A DNA stretch of 64,000 nucleotides. Source: Nonomuraea rhodomycinica (GTDB lineage: Bacteria > Actinomycetota > Actinomycetes > Streptosporangiales > Streptosporangiaceae). The stretch covers positions 62,001 through 126,000 of the forward strand of contig NZ_JABWGO010000012.1 of the NCBI RefSeq assembly GCF_013363995.1. The letters run 5' to 3'. This document shows positions 24,473-32,442 of the stretch, piece by piece (position 1 is the first letter of the stretch; the number at the start of each line of letters is the position of its first letter). Made by a program: the position numbers and the translations under genes. Below the pieces are notes generated by a model. The model had not been told where the DNA came from, did not search any database, and worked only from the letters and a program-made list of their open reading frames with translations.

Positions 24473-25306
24473 GTGACCCCGCCAAGCGACCTTCCCCCCG
24501 CCACCGACCACCAGGCCCGGCCGCGCGTCGTGGCCACCGACCTCGACGGCACCCTGCTCGACTCGACCGGCTCCGTCTCCCCGCGCACCCGCCGCGCGCT
24601 GCGCCTGGCGCGCGCGGCCGGCGCCGAGATCGTGTTCGTGACCGCCCGCGCGCCCCGCGGGGTCGAGCCGATCGCCGAGGCGGCCGGCGTCAGCGGCACC
24701 GCCGTGTGCAGCAACGGCGCCATCGTGTACGACCTGGCCGCCCGCGAGATCGTCACCCGGCACGACCTCCACCCCGAGGCCGCGGCCCACGTCATCGACG
24801 TCCTGGCCGAGGCGCTGCCCGGCGTCGCGTTCGCCGTCGAGACGGGCACGGTCGTGCTGGCCGAGCCCGGCTACGACGTCCACCACCACGACCCGAGGAG
24901 CCGGCGCGAGGTGCGGTCCGTGCGCGAGACGGCCGAGCCGTTCGTCAAGCTGCTGGCCTGGTCCGGCCGTCACTCGGTGGACGACATGGCCGCCGCGGCG
25001 GCCGAGGCGGTGGCGGGACGTGCCGAGGTGACGCACTCCGGCGTGGGCGGGCTGCTGGAGATCAGCGCGCCGGGGGTGACGAAGGCCGGCACGCTGGCCG
25101 GGTTCTGCGCGCAGCGGGGCGTCGAACCGGCCGAGGTGGCCGCGTTCGGCGACATGCCCAACGACCTCGCCGTCCTCGCCTTCGCGGGCGCCGGGTACGC
25201 CATGGCCAACGCCCACCACCTGGTGCTCGCGGCCGTGGAGCGGCGGACGCTGTCGAACGACGACCACGGCGTGGCCGTCGTCCTCGAACGCCTCTACGGC
25301 CCCTGA
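24473..25306 (+). CDS. HAD-superfamily hydrolase (Cof type, class IIB)
   Basis: 277-residue phosphatase-like protein. Motif I is ATDLDGTLLDSTG with both aspartates, motif II the FVTARAPRG threonine, motif III the VTKAGTL lysine, and motif IV AFGDMPNDLAVLAFAG. This order and the C2b cap region are those of Cof/YbiV-type sugar-phosphate or flavin-related phosphatases. The GTG start lies 7 nt after GATAAT (24461-24466) without a Shine-Dalgarno sequence, so the mRNA is probably leaderless. Substrate unknown. Confidence 0.9.
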   Translation: MTPPSDLPPATDHQARPRVVATDLDGTLLDSTGSVSPRTRRALRLARAAGAEIVFVTARAPRGVEPIAEAAGVSGTAVCSNGAIVYDLAAREIVTRHDLHPEAAAHVIDVLAEALPGVAFAVETGTVVLAEPGYDVHHHDPRSRREVRSVRETAEPFVKLLAWSGRHSVDDMAAAAAEAVAGRAEVTHSGVGGLLEISAPGVTKAGTLAGFCAQRGVEPAEVAAFGDMPNDLAVLAFAGAGYAMANAHHLVLAAVERRTLSNDDHGVAVVLERLYGP

Positions 25307-25322
25307 CCCGCCGCCCGGCGCA

Positions 25323-25334
25323 TGACAAATGTCA
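25323..25334. promoter_or_regulatory. TGACAAATGTCA palindrome upstream of ABC efflux operon
   Basis: Two 5-bp arms TGACA/TGTCA flank AA, centred about 66 bp before the proposed transcription start at 25395. A -10-like TAGCGT (25382-25387) lies 7 nt before the ATG and there is no good -35 box, as expected for an activated promoter. The NarL-type response regulator encoded downstream (29588-30193) is the natural candidate to bind here. Confidence 0.55.
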
Positions 25335-25394
25335 GCGTGAAGGCAGGACGCACGGCACCAGGGACGCGCCCGGGCCGCTCCTAGCGTGGATGCC

Positions 25395-26297
25395 ATGGAG
25401 ACCATCCCATCCACCCCCGCCTTCGCCCTGACCGGCGTCGCCAAGCACTTCGGCGACGTGCGGGCGGTCGAAGGCCTGAGCCTCACCGCCGCGGCGGGAG
25501 GCGCCATCGCCCTGCTCGGCCCCAACGGGGCCGGCAAGTCCACCACCGTGTCGCTGCTGCTCGGCCTGGCCCGGCCCACGTCCGGCACGGTACGCGTCCT
25601 CGGCGGCACCCCCGAGGAGGCCGTCGCGCGAGGCCGCGTCGGCGCCATGCTCCAGCAGGGCGAGCTGATGCCCGAACTGACCGTCGGCGAGCTCGTCGGC
25701 TTCGTGCGCGGCCTCTACCCCCGGCCGCTGCCGCTGTCCGAGATCCTCGACCTGGCCGACCTCGGCTCCCTGGCCAAGCGGCGCGCGAAGGGGCTGTCGG
25801 GCGGCCAGGCCCAGCGGGTCAGGTTCGCGCTGGCCGTCGCGGGCGCCCCCGACCTGCTCGTGCTCGACGAGCCGACCGCCGCGATGGACGTCGAGTCGCG
25901 GCGGCGTTTCTGGGACGGCATGCGGGCGTACGCGGCGGGCGGCCGTACGGTGCTGTTCGCCACCCACTACCTGGAGGAGGCCGACCAGCACGCCGACCGG
26001 GTGCTCGTCATCGCCCGCGGCCGGCTGGCCGCCGACGGCACCCCCGCCGAGATCAAGGCCACGGCGGGCGGGCGGCTGGTCACCTTCCGCCTCGGCGACC
26101 AGCCGGCCGCCGGTCTGGACGCCCTGCCGGGCGTCACCTCGGTCGAGATCCGCGACGGCGTGGCCCGGCTGCGCACCGACGACGCCGCCCGCACCACCGC
26201 CGCGCTGTACCGCGGCACCACGCTGGAGGTCCACGACCTGGAGGTCTCCGGCGGCCACCTCGAAGACGCCTTCCTCGCCCTCACCCGGGAGCCGTGA
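25395..26297 (+). CDS. ABC transporter ATP-binding protein (drug-efflux type)
   Basis: 300-residue ATPase of the DrrA/CcmA class. Walker A is GPNGAGKST, the Q-loop is in MLQQGELMPE, the signature is LSGGQAQR, Walker B is LLVLDEPTAAMD, and the H-loop is FATHYLEEAD. The C-terminal ~80 residues form the usual accessory domain of drug exporters. The ATG at 25395 is preferred to a GTG nine bases earlier because it lies 7 nt after a -10-like TAGCGT. It overlaps the permease start (GTGA). Confidence 0.92.
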   Translation: METIPSTPAFALTGVAKHFGDVRAVEGLSLTAAAGGAIALLGPNGAGKSTTVSLLLGLARPTSGTVRVLGGTPEEAVARGRVGAMLQQGELMPELTVGELVGFVRGLYPRPLPLSEILDLADLGSLAKRRAKGLSGGQAQRVRFALAVAGAPDLLVLDEPTAAMDVESRRRFWDGMRAYAAGGRTVLFATHYLEEADQHADRVLVIARGRLAADGTPAEIKATAGGRLVTFRLGDQPAAGLDALPGVTSVEIRDGVARLRTDDAARTTAALYRGTTLEVHDLEVSGGHLEDAFLALTREP

Positions 26298-27034
26298 TGC
26301 TCGCCTCGTACGTGCGGCTGGAGATCCTCCGCATGGTCCGCAACCGGAGGTACCTGATCCTCGGGATCGGCTTCCCCCTCGTCATCTACCTGCTCAACGC
26401 CAACGTCTTCGGCAAGGGCACCACCGACGGCGGCGTCGCCCTCAGCGCGTACGTCATGGTCTCCATGGCCGCCTATGGCGCGATCTCGGGGACCCTGGTC
26501 AACACCGCCGGCCCGTGGGCGCAGGAACGCGCCTCCGGCTGGCTGCCGCAGCTCCAGGTCACGCCGCTGCGCGGCTGGATGATCATCGTGGGCAAGCTGG
26601 TGGGCGCGCTGACGCTGGTCCTGCCCTCGATGCTGCTCGTGTGCCTGGCCGGCGCGCTCACCCAGGGGGTGTCGCTGTCCGCGGGACAGTGGGCGGCGCT
26701 GGTAGGGGCGCTGTGGGCGGGGGCCGTCCCGTTCGTCGCGCTGGGACTGGTCGTGGGCTCGCTGCTGCGGCCCGACGCCGTCCAGCCCGTCACCATGATC
26801 ACCATGCTGGGGCTGGTGATCGTGGGCGGGCTCTGGTTCCCGGTCAGCGCCATGGGCGAGACCATGCGCTCCATCGCCGAGGTGACCCCCGCCTACTCCT
26901 ACGCCGACATGGGCTGGAGCGTCATCGCCGGGCACGGGGTGCCCCTGCCGGACGCGCTCACGGTCGCCGGCTGGGCGGCGGCCCTCGGAGTGCTCGCCGT
27001 CCTCGCCTACCGGCGGGCTACCGTACGCGCTTGA
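26294..27034 (+). CDS. ABC-2 type permease
   Basis: 246-residue membrane partner of the ATPase upstream, with six hydrophobic segments and the family pattern (RNRRYLILGIGFPLVIYLL at the N-terminus, ERASGWLPQLQVTPL, GGLWFPVSAMGE, TPAYSYADMGW). It would export a lipid, drug or antibiotic. The stop codon TGA (27032-27034) falls in the TTGAC that appears to be the right end of the adjacent insertion element, so the last residue and stop may be supplied by the insertion. Confidence 0.9.
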   Translation: MMLASYVRLEILRMVRNRRYLILGIGFPLVIYLLNANVFGKGTTDGGVALSAYVMVSMAAYGAISGTLVNTAGPWAQERASGWLPQLQVTPLRGWMIIVGKLVGALTLVLPSMLLVCLAGALTQGVSLSAGQWAALVGALWAGAVPFVALGLVVGSLLRPDAVQPVTMITMLGLVIVGGLWFPVSAMGETMRSIAEVTPAYSYADMGWSVIAGHGVPLPDALTVAGWAAALGVLAVLAYRRATVRA

Positions 27035-27153
27035 CTTCCTCTCCACGGCTGAAGCCGGGGGATTCCGACCCTCGCGGGTCGGGTTTCCTGCTTCACCGCC
27101 AGTCGCCCGCCGGGCTTACGCCCTTGAGGTCCTACACCGGCTCCACAGGCGTT
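27031..27153 (-). ncRNA. Probable omega RNA scaffold/right end of the TnpB element
   Basis: Downstream of tnpB the minus strand contains a 7-bp hairpin CCGACCC/GGGTCGG with a 4-nt loop (27065-27082), then GGAATCCCCCGGCTTC with a short CGGC/GCCG stem (27046-27057), and ends GGAAGTCAA. This matches the usual 3' end of reRNA/omega RNA from IS605-type elements. The guide would be the bases just outside, copied antisense from the end of the ABC permease gene (27030 downward). Confidence 0.55.
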
Positions 27154-28134
27154 TCACCTCTCCGCCAGCTCGGCGGCGAGGATGTTGATCGCGGCGTTGA
27201 CGTCGCGGTCGTGCAGCGCACCGCAGGCGCACTGCCACACCCGGACGGCCAGCGGCATCTCGCCCTGCAGGGCACCGCACGCCGAACACAGCTTGGAGGA
27301 AGGGAACCATCGGTCGATCACGATGAGTTCCCGCCCGTACCAGGCGGCCTTGTACTCCAGCATGGACCGCATCTGGCGCCAGGAGGCGTCGCAGACGGCA
27401 CGGGCCAGGCCGTGATTCTTGACCAAGTTGCGGACAGTGAGATCCTCGATCACGACCGTTTGGTTCTCACGGACGAGCCGAGTGGTGAGCTTGTGCAGGA
27501 AGTCGCGCCGCCGGTCGGTGATCCGGGCGTGAACGCGGGCGAGCTTGAGTTTCGCCTTCTGCCGGTTGGCCGAACCCTTCTCCTTGCGGGCGAGATCGCG
27601 CTGGGCCCGGGCGAGCTTGCGGCGGTCGGCCCGTTCATGCTCCGGGCCGGCCGCGTCCTTGGAGACAGTGACCGTGGACGGCTGCGCGCCCTGCGGCAGG
27701 GGCCGCGACCACACGATGTCCAGCGGTTGGCGCATCTTGGCGAGGGTGAGCCGCCCGTCTCGCCATGTGAAGGCCGAGCGGGTGTACTCGGCCGATGCCC
27801 GCGACTTCTCGCGGGACTTGAAGGCCGGGTAGCGGGCCCGGCGGGCGAAGAAGTGCGCGAACGCCGCCTGAAGGTGGCGCAGCGCCTGCTGAAGCGGAAC
27901 GCTCGACACCTCGTTCAGGAACGCCAGCTCGTCGGTCTTCTTCCAGGCGGTGAGGGTGGCCGAGGACTCCGCGTAGGAAATGCGGCGGCCTTCCGAGGTG
28001 TAGGCGCGGGTCCGCTCGGCCAGGGTCTTGTTGTAGACCAGGCGCACGCAGCCGAACGTCCGAGCGAGTTCTTCGGCCTGCTCGGACGTCGGATGGAAGC
28101 GGTACCTGTAGGCCCGCTTCACGACCTGCGCCAC
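27154..28134 (-). CDS. tnpB: TnpB-like RNA-guided nuclease with RuvC-I region deleted
   Basis: 326 residues. The N-terminal OrfB helix-turn-helix region (about 1-150: YRFHPTSEQ, FGCVRLVYNKTL) and the C-terminal part align well with IS1341-type TnpB. RuvC-II Glu (E230 in VVIEDL) and RuvC-III Asp (D311 in HDRDVNAA) are present. Between residues 163 and 166 (DAAG joined to PEHERADRR) the roughly 50 residues that normally contain the RuvC-I aspartate (a G-I-D-x-G motif) are missing, without loss of frame. The zinc ribbon is C283-x-x-C286 and C302-x-C304, one residue short of the usual second CxxC. The protein should still fold around its RNA but should not cut DNA. Confidence 0.85.
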   Translation of the reverse strand: MAQVVKRAYRYRFHPTSEQAEELARTFGCVRLVYNKTLAERTRAYTSEGRRISYAESSATLTAWKKTDELAFLNEVSSVPLQQALRHLQAAFAHFFARRARYPAFKSREKSRASAEYTRSAFTWRDGRLTLAKMRQPLDIVWSRPLPQGAQPSTVTVSKDAAGPEHERADRRKLARAQRDLARKEKGSANRQKAKLKLARVHARITDRRRDFLHKLTTRLVRENQTVVIEDLTVRNLVKNHGLARAVCDASWRQMRSMLEYKAAWYGRELIVIDRWFPSSKLCSACGALQGEMPLAVRVWQCACGALHDRDVNAAINILAAELAER

Positions 28135-28244
28135 GCCTCACCTCGTACCAGGCGGTCGATGGAGAATCGCTTCGATGTTCGCATCCATCGTGCGGCACTG
28201 TCCCGCGTTTCCTCCCGGGGGGCCTCCGTGCTCAAGGAGATTCG

Positions 28245-29591
28245 ATGAGCGTTCCCGAGCCGCCGCGTGACGGCCTCTCGCCCGCCAGGCGGCTGCTGAG
28301 TGTCTCCGTCGGGCTGGTCTACCTCGTGGCCCCTGTCCTGGGGGTGCTGAACGGGGAGATCACCGGCGCCCGGGCGGTGTGGGCCTGCGTGGCGCTGGCC
28401 GGGTTCGTCGCCGCCTACGCGGGGATCGTGCTCAGCCAGCGGACGTTCGGCCGTCCGGGGCGCTGGACGTACCCGCTGCTCGGGTTCACCACGCTGCTCG
28501 CCGTGGCGCTCCCGCCGATCTTCGGCGGGGCCTGGCTGGCGCTGCCGGTCTACATGAGCGTGGCCTACGCCATGACGCTGCCGAAGCGGGGGGCAGCGGT
28601 CGCCGTCGCCGGCATGGGCGTCACCATCGTCGTGCTCGGCGGGCTCATGGGCACCGACCCGGGCACCCTGCTCCTGTTCGTCTTCCAGGTCGCGACCCTG
28701 GGGGTGCTGTTCACCAACGTGCGCAACACCCGGCTGCTGGTGTCCCGGCTGCGGGAGGCCCAGGGCGAGGTGGCCAGGCTCGCGGCCGGGGAGGAGCGCC
28801 TGCGCATCGCCCGCGACCTGCACGACCTGCTCGGCCACAGCCTGTCGCTCATCGCCATGAAGGCCGAGCTGGCCGGGCGGCTGGCCGAGGAGTCGCCGCG
28901 GGCCCTGCGGGAGATCCGCGACATCGAGGAGGTGGCCCGCCAGGCGCTGGTCGAGGTGCGCGAGGCCGTCACCGGCTACCGGCAGCGGGGGCTGGCCGAG
29001 GCGGTCGACGGCGCCCGCGCCGCGCTGGAGTCGGCGGGCACGGACACGGTCGTGCGGCTGACGGGGACGCCGCTGCCGCCCGCGCTCGACGGGCTGCTCG
29101 CGTGGGCGGTCCGCGAGGGGAGCACGAACGTGCTGCGCCACTCGGGGGCGCGGCGCTGCGAGATCGCCGTGACGTACGACGGGGCGGAGGCCACACTGGA
29201 GATCACCGACGACGGACGCGGCCACGCGGGGTCGGGGGCCTCACAAGAGGCGTACCGGCTGACCGGGCCGGTGGGCGAGGGGGAGGGCGACGGGCCGGCC
29301 GGGCCGGTGGGCGAGGGGAAGGGCGACGGGCCGGTCGGCTCGGTGGGCGAGGGGGAGGGCAATGGGCTGGCCGGGCTGGCGGAGCGGGTCGCGGCGGCGG
29401 GCGGGACGATGACGGCGGGCCGGGTGCGCGGCGGTTTCCGGCTCGTCGTCCGGGTCCCGGCCCCGGCCGGCTCGGGCGATCCGACCGAGCCTGCCGTCCC
29501 GGCCGAGTCGGGTGCCGCCGCCGGTGAGGCCGTGACGGCGGTGCGGGTGGTGCGGGGCGTGCCCGGCGAGACGGGGGCGGAGCGGACGTGA
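28245..29591 (+). CDS. DesK-type sensor histidine kinase with repeat insertion in ATP lid
   Basis: 448-residue membrane kinase. About five hydrophobic segments (residues 15-160), a coiled linker, then HisKA_3 with phospho-accepting H193 (IARDLHDLLGHSLSLI) and a HATPase domain with N-box EGSTNVLRHSG and DDGRGH. Between the G1 box and the G2 box (GLAGLAERV) there is an insertion with three 12-residue repeats of the type GPVGEGEGDGPA (residues 341-376). A Pro/Ala/Glu-rich tail follows. AAGGAG precedes the ATG. It overlaps the response regulator by GTGA and probably controls the ABC pump upstream of the insertion element, sensing membrane or antibiotic stress by analogy with DesK/LnrJ systems. 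Confidence 0.92.
   Translation: MSVPEPPRDGLSPARRLLSVSVGLVYLVAPVLGVLNGEITGARAVWACVALAGFVAAYAGIVLSQRTFGRPGRWTYPLLGFTTLLAVALPPIFGGAWLALPVYMSVAYAMTLPKRGAAVAVAGMGVTIVVLGGLMGTDPGTLLLFVFQVATLGVLFTNVRNTRLLVSRLREAQGEVARLAAGEERLRIARDLHDLLGHSLSLIAMKAELAGRLAEESPRALREIRDIEEVARQALVEVREAVTGYRQRGLAEAVDGARAALESAGTDTVVRLTGTPLPPALDGLLAWAVREGSTNVLRHSGARRCEIAVTYDGAEATLEITDDGRGHAGSGASQEAYRLTGPVGEGEGDGPAGPVGEGKGDGPVGSVGEGEGNGLAGLAERVAAAGGTMTAGRVRGGFRLVVRVPAPAGSGDPTEPAVPAESGAAAGEAVTAVRVVRGVPGETGAERT
29265..29372. repeat. Three 36-bp in-frame tandem repeats in kinase gene
   Basis: Units at 29265-29300, 29301-29336 and 29337-29372, each encoding a 12-residue Gly/Pro/Glu-rich segment. The third unit passes directly into the native G2 box, which suggests the repeat grew by duplication of the bases just before it. 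The frame is kept. Confidence 0.85.
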
Positions 29592-30193
29592 TCAGGATCA
29601 TCCTGGCCGAGGACCAGGCCATGGTGCGCGGCGCGCTCGTCACCCTGCTCGGCCTGGAGGGCGACATCGAGGTGGTCGGCGAGGCCGCCTCCGGGCCCGA
29701 GGCGGTGGCCGTGGCGCGCAAGACGGAGCCGGACGTCGCGCTGCTCGACGTCGAGATGCCCGGCGGCGACGGCATCACCGCCGCCGAGGAGATCCGCCGG
29801 GTGCTGCCCGGCTGCCGGGTGGTGATCCTGACGACGTTCGGCCGGCCGGGCTACCTGCGCCGGGCGATGGAGGCGGGCGCGGCGGCGTTCCTCGTCAAGG
29901 ACAGCCCGGCGCGGGAGCTGGCCGCCGCGGTGCGCCGCGTGCGGGCCGGTGAACGGGTCATCGACCCCGGCCTGGCCGCCGCCGCGCTCAGCGCCGGCCC
30001 GAACCCGCTGTCGGGCCGGGAGCGGGACGTGCTCGCCGCCGCGGCCGACGGCTCCACGATCGCCGACATCGCCGCCCGCCTCCACCTGTCGGAGGGCACG
30101 GTACGCAACTACCTGTCGTCGGCCATCGGCAAGACCCGCACCCGCAACCGCGTCGAGGCCGTCCGCCACGCCCAGGCCCAGGGCTGGCTGTAG
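29588..30193 (+). CDS. DesR-type response regulator
   Basis: 201 residues. Receiver domain with D9 and E8 acidic pocket, phospho-acceptor D54 (VALLDVEMPGGDG) and the K in FLVKDSPA; LuxR-type HTH at about 138-195 (LSGRERDVLAAAADG, IAARLHLSEGTVRNYLSSAI). The domain pattern matches DesR/LnrK regulators of lipid-stress or antibiotic-resistance ABC pumps. Coupled to the kinase by GTGA. Probable target: the TGACAAATGTCA palindrome ahead of the ABC operon. Confidence 0.94.
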   Translation: MIRIILAEDQAMVRGALVTLLGLEGDIEVVGEAASGPEAVAVARKTEPDVALLDVEMPGGDGITAAEEIRRVLPGCRVVILTTFGRPGYLRRAMEAGAAAFLVKDSPARELAAAVRRVRAGERVIDPGLAAAALSAGPNPLSGRERDVLAAAADGSTIADIAARLHLSEGTVRNYLSSAIGKTRTRNRVEAVRHAQAQGWL

Positions 30194-30453
30194 GGCTCCG
30201 GCGGTACGGGCGGGGAGGGGGCCTAACGGCCGCTGCTCACCCCGTGGTACTGGAGGGTCTGCACGTACGGCTCTTCGCGTACGCCGACTGCGCCGCGGCC
30301 GGCTGGACGCGGTGGGTGAGGTGGAGGACGTCGTTCGTCACCTTGGGGCAGCCCAGCCTGAAGCAGGTCAGGTGGTACGAGCTGATGTCCAGGTACGTTC
30401 AGCCGTTGTTCGCGGACGGGGCGAACCGGGTGCCCTCGGAGGCCGCGTCGCGG
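30194..30453. other. Intergenic region with a possible oxidoreductase gene remnant
   Basis: This 260-bp stretch between the response regulator and the HxlR gene has no complete gene. On the plus strand from about 30244 a frame reads protein-like (LHVRLFAYADC, SLKQVRWYELMSRYVQPLF); the RWYELMSRYVQP part resembles the C-terminal end of luciferase-like (LLM) flavin monooxygenases. It may be the leftover of a deleted gene. The evidence is weak. Confidence 0.25.
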
Positions 30454-30813
30454 TCAGCCCGCCGGTTCGCCGGCCGCCTCCAGGCGGTCCTGTGCCGCCA
30501 TCACCTCGTCCACGTGCTCGGCGGCCCACCGGCCGAGCCCCTCGATCGGCTCCAGCAGCGTCTCGCCCAGCTCGGTGAGCGCGTACTCCACGCGGGGCGG
30601 CGCCTCGGCGTACGCCCTGCGCGTCACCAGCCCGTTGGCCTCCAGGCGGCGCAGCGTCTCGGTGAGCATCTTGGGGCTGATGCCGCCGATCGCCGCCCGC
30701 AACTCCCCGGGGCGGCGCGGCCCGTGCCGCAGGCCCCACACGACCACGGCGTTCCAGGTGTTGGCGATCAGGTCGAAGGCCAGCCTGGCCTGGCAGTCGG
30801 CGAGGAACGCCAT
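30454..30813 (-). CDS. HxlR-family transcriptional regulator
   Basis: 119 residues forming one MarR-like winged helix of the HxlR type: RLAFDLIANTWNAVVVWGLRHG, then RPGELRAAIGGISPKMLTETLRRLEANGLVTRR and the wing YALTELGETLLEPI. The usual N-terminal cysteine is present (C7). HxlR regulators often respond to redox or electrophile stress. It sits 25 bp behind the mycothiol-type isomerase gene on the same strand and near a divergent F420-related reductase, its plausible targets. Confidence 0.9.
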   Translation of the reverse strand: MAFLADCQARLAFDLIANTWNAVVVWGLRHGPRRPGELRAAIGGISPKMLTETLRRLEANGLVTRRAYAEAPPRVEYALTELGETLLEPIEGLGRWAAEHVDEVMAAQDRLEAAGEPAG

Positions 30814-30838
30814 GAACGCCTCCCTCCTCGGCGCGCTC

Positions 30839-31669
30839 TCACGCCACGACGGCCAGCAGCATGGTCACGGCTCCGGCCAGCGCCGGATCGCCGGTCAGCG
30901 CCGCGCGGGCGCGGGCCTGCCCGACCGTGATCCCCCTGCTCGCCAGCCGCCAGAACGTGTCCTGGTCCATGGTGACGCGCGCGGCGGGCCGCGCCTCGCC
31001 CGGGTCCAGTCTCCACCGGCCGTCCCGCCTGACCGCGAGCCACCTCCCGCCGGCGGGTCCGGTGACCTCCAGCTCGACGGCCGTGCCGTCCGGCCGTGCC
31101 TCCGCCTGCAGCGCCCGCGGCAGGGCCCGGGCGAAGATCTCCAGGACCGGCCGTACGAGCTCGGGGTCGTCGGCCCCGGGGACGCCCACGGCGTCGCGCA
31201 CCTGCTGCTGGTGCACCCAGAACTCGGTGTACTCGCGGCCGACGTCCAGCCATGCCGGGCTCGGCAGGTCCGTCGCCGCCCACGACACGTCCAGGCCGGC
31301 GGGCCCGGTGAGGTCCACGGCCGCCCACATCGCGTCGAGCCGGGGTCCGAGGTGGTCCAGCAGCTCGATCATCAGCCTCGGGCTGAGCTGGCGGGACGCC
31401 CTGACGAACTCCTCGTTGACGCGCGCCAGGTAGGACGGCAGCGTCTCGTCGGAGGCGAAGACCGCGCCACCGTGCCCGTCACGGCCGCCCGACAGCCGCC
31501 GCGCGTAGTCGTTGAGGACGTGCCCGACGACGTCGTGGACGTCCCAGCCGGGGCAGACCGTCGGCCGCGCCCAGTCCGCCGGCCCGAGCCCGCCGAGCAG
31601 GTCCAGCAGGGCGCGCCGCTCGCGCGGGAACAGCGGGCGCACGTCGACGGCCGGTCCGAAGATCGTCAT
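30839..31669 (-). CDS. Mycothiol-dependent maleylpyruvate isomerase family protein (DinB-like)
   Basis: 276 residues. N-terminal DinB-like four-helix domain with the family pattern ALLDLLGGLGPADWARPTVCPGWDVHDVVGHV (two potential metal His: in VVGHV and in FWVHQQQVRDA) and a C-terminal SCP2-like domain (about 190-276). The family uses mycothiol or metal for isomerase and thiol-transfer reactions, but many members have no known substrate. The start ATG is divergent from the F420-type reductase at 31763. Confidence 0.83.
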   Translation of the reverse strand: MTIFGPAVDVRPLFPRERRALLDLLGGLGPADWARPTVCPGWDVHDVVGHVLNDYARRLSGGRDGHGGAVFASDETLPSYLARVNEEFVRASRQLSPRLMIELLDHLGPRLDAMWAAVDLTGPAGLDVSWAATDLPSPAWLDVGREYTEFWVHQQQVRDAVGVPGADDPELVRPVLEIFARALPRALQAEARPDGTAVELEVTGPAGGRWLAVRRDGRWRLDPGEARPAARVTMDQDTFWRLASRGITVGQARARAALTGDPALAGAVTMLLAVVA

Positions 31670-31762
31670 TCCTCAACCGTACGCGAAAGGCACCGATTGG
31701 TGCGCATCGACCTCCGTACCGTCGTCCTCGTCACCACCCCTTCTGACGAACGGAGCAACACC

Positions 31763-32410
31763 ATGCGGATCGGCATCCTGGGCGCGGGCGGCATGGCCGA
31801 CGCCCTCGGCACCCAGTGGTTCCGCGCCGGGCACGAGGTCATGATCAGCGGCCGCGACCCCGTGCGGGCGACGGCCTCGGCGGCGCGGATGACCGGCGCG
31901 GCCGGCGTGTCCCACGGGGCCGTGCTGACGGGCACGTGGGCGGAGGCGGCCGCGTTCGGCGACGTCGTGATGGCCGCCGTCCGGGAGGCGGGACTGCGCG
32001 ACGTGCTCACCGCCGCCGGCCCGGCGCTGCGCGGCAAGCCGCTCATCGACGTGACGAACTCCGCCACGCCGGACTCGTACGACCCCGTGCGTCCGATCGC
32101 CCGGATGGCGGCGGATATCACAGGTGCTCACGTTGTGAAGGCGTTCAACCTGGGACACGTGGACGTCTGGCGCATGACGCCGCCCGTCTTCGGCGGCCGG
32201 CCGCTGGCGGTGCCGCTCTGCGGCGACGACCCGGAGGCCGTGGAGAAGGTGCGGGGGCTGGTCGCCGAGCTCGGCTGCACCCCGCTGGACGGCGGCGGCC
32301 TCGCCCGTGCCACGCTCCTGGAGGCCACGGCCGCGTTCGTCATCGGCCTGTGGTTCGGCGGCGCCGACGCCCAGGCCATCCTCACCCCGCTGGAGCACGC
32401 CGGCGCCTGA
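31763..32410 (+). CDS. NADP-dependent oxidoreductase, F420-dependent family
   Basis: 215 residues with an N-terminal Rossmann fold (RIGILGAGGMADALGTQWFRAGHEVMISGRD, where the S-G-R-D end is typical of NADP binding) and the family helices AFNLGHVDVW and the late GLARATLLEA segment. Members reduce F420 with NADPH or act on F420H2. The ATG has GGAG 8 nt upstream. It is divergent from a mycothiol-type isomerase and an HxlR regulator, suggesting a redox-responsive module. Confidence 0.85.
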   Translation: MRIGILGAGGMADALGTQWFRAGHEVMISGRDPVRATASAARMTGAAGVSHGAVLTGTWAEAAAFGDVVMAAVREAGLRDVLTAAGPALRGKPLIDVTNSATPDSYDPVRPIARMAADITGAHVVKAFNLGHVDVWRMTPPVFGGRPLAVPLCGDDPEAVEKVRGLVAELGCTPLDGGGLARATLLEATAAFVIGLWFGGADAQAILTPLEHAGA

Positions 32411-32442
32411 CCCCGGCCGAGGCGATGGTCAGGCCGGTGCGG

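Larger units (their letters stand above)
27031..28200 (-). mobile_element. tnpB-only insertion (IS605/IS1341-like), left end unresolved
   Basis: The element holds a tnpB-family gene on the minus strand and the structured right end typical of IS200/IS605 relatives: on the minus strand it ends ...GGAAGTCAA at 27031, right after the ABC permease. No TnpA (Y1 transposase) is present, so it would depend on a transposase elsewhere. The left boundary is uncertain; an imperfect hairpin (CGATGG 28157-28162, CCATCG 28185-28190) upstream of tnpB probably belongs to the left end. The insertion separates an ABC efflux pair from a two-component system that would otherwise form one operon. Confidence 0.7.

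Noticed and set aside
27154..28134. Calling the TnpB gene an active nuclease
   Set aside because: The region that would carry the RuvC-I aspartate is absent, and the zinc ribbon is one residue short.
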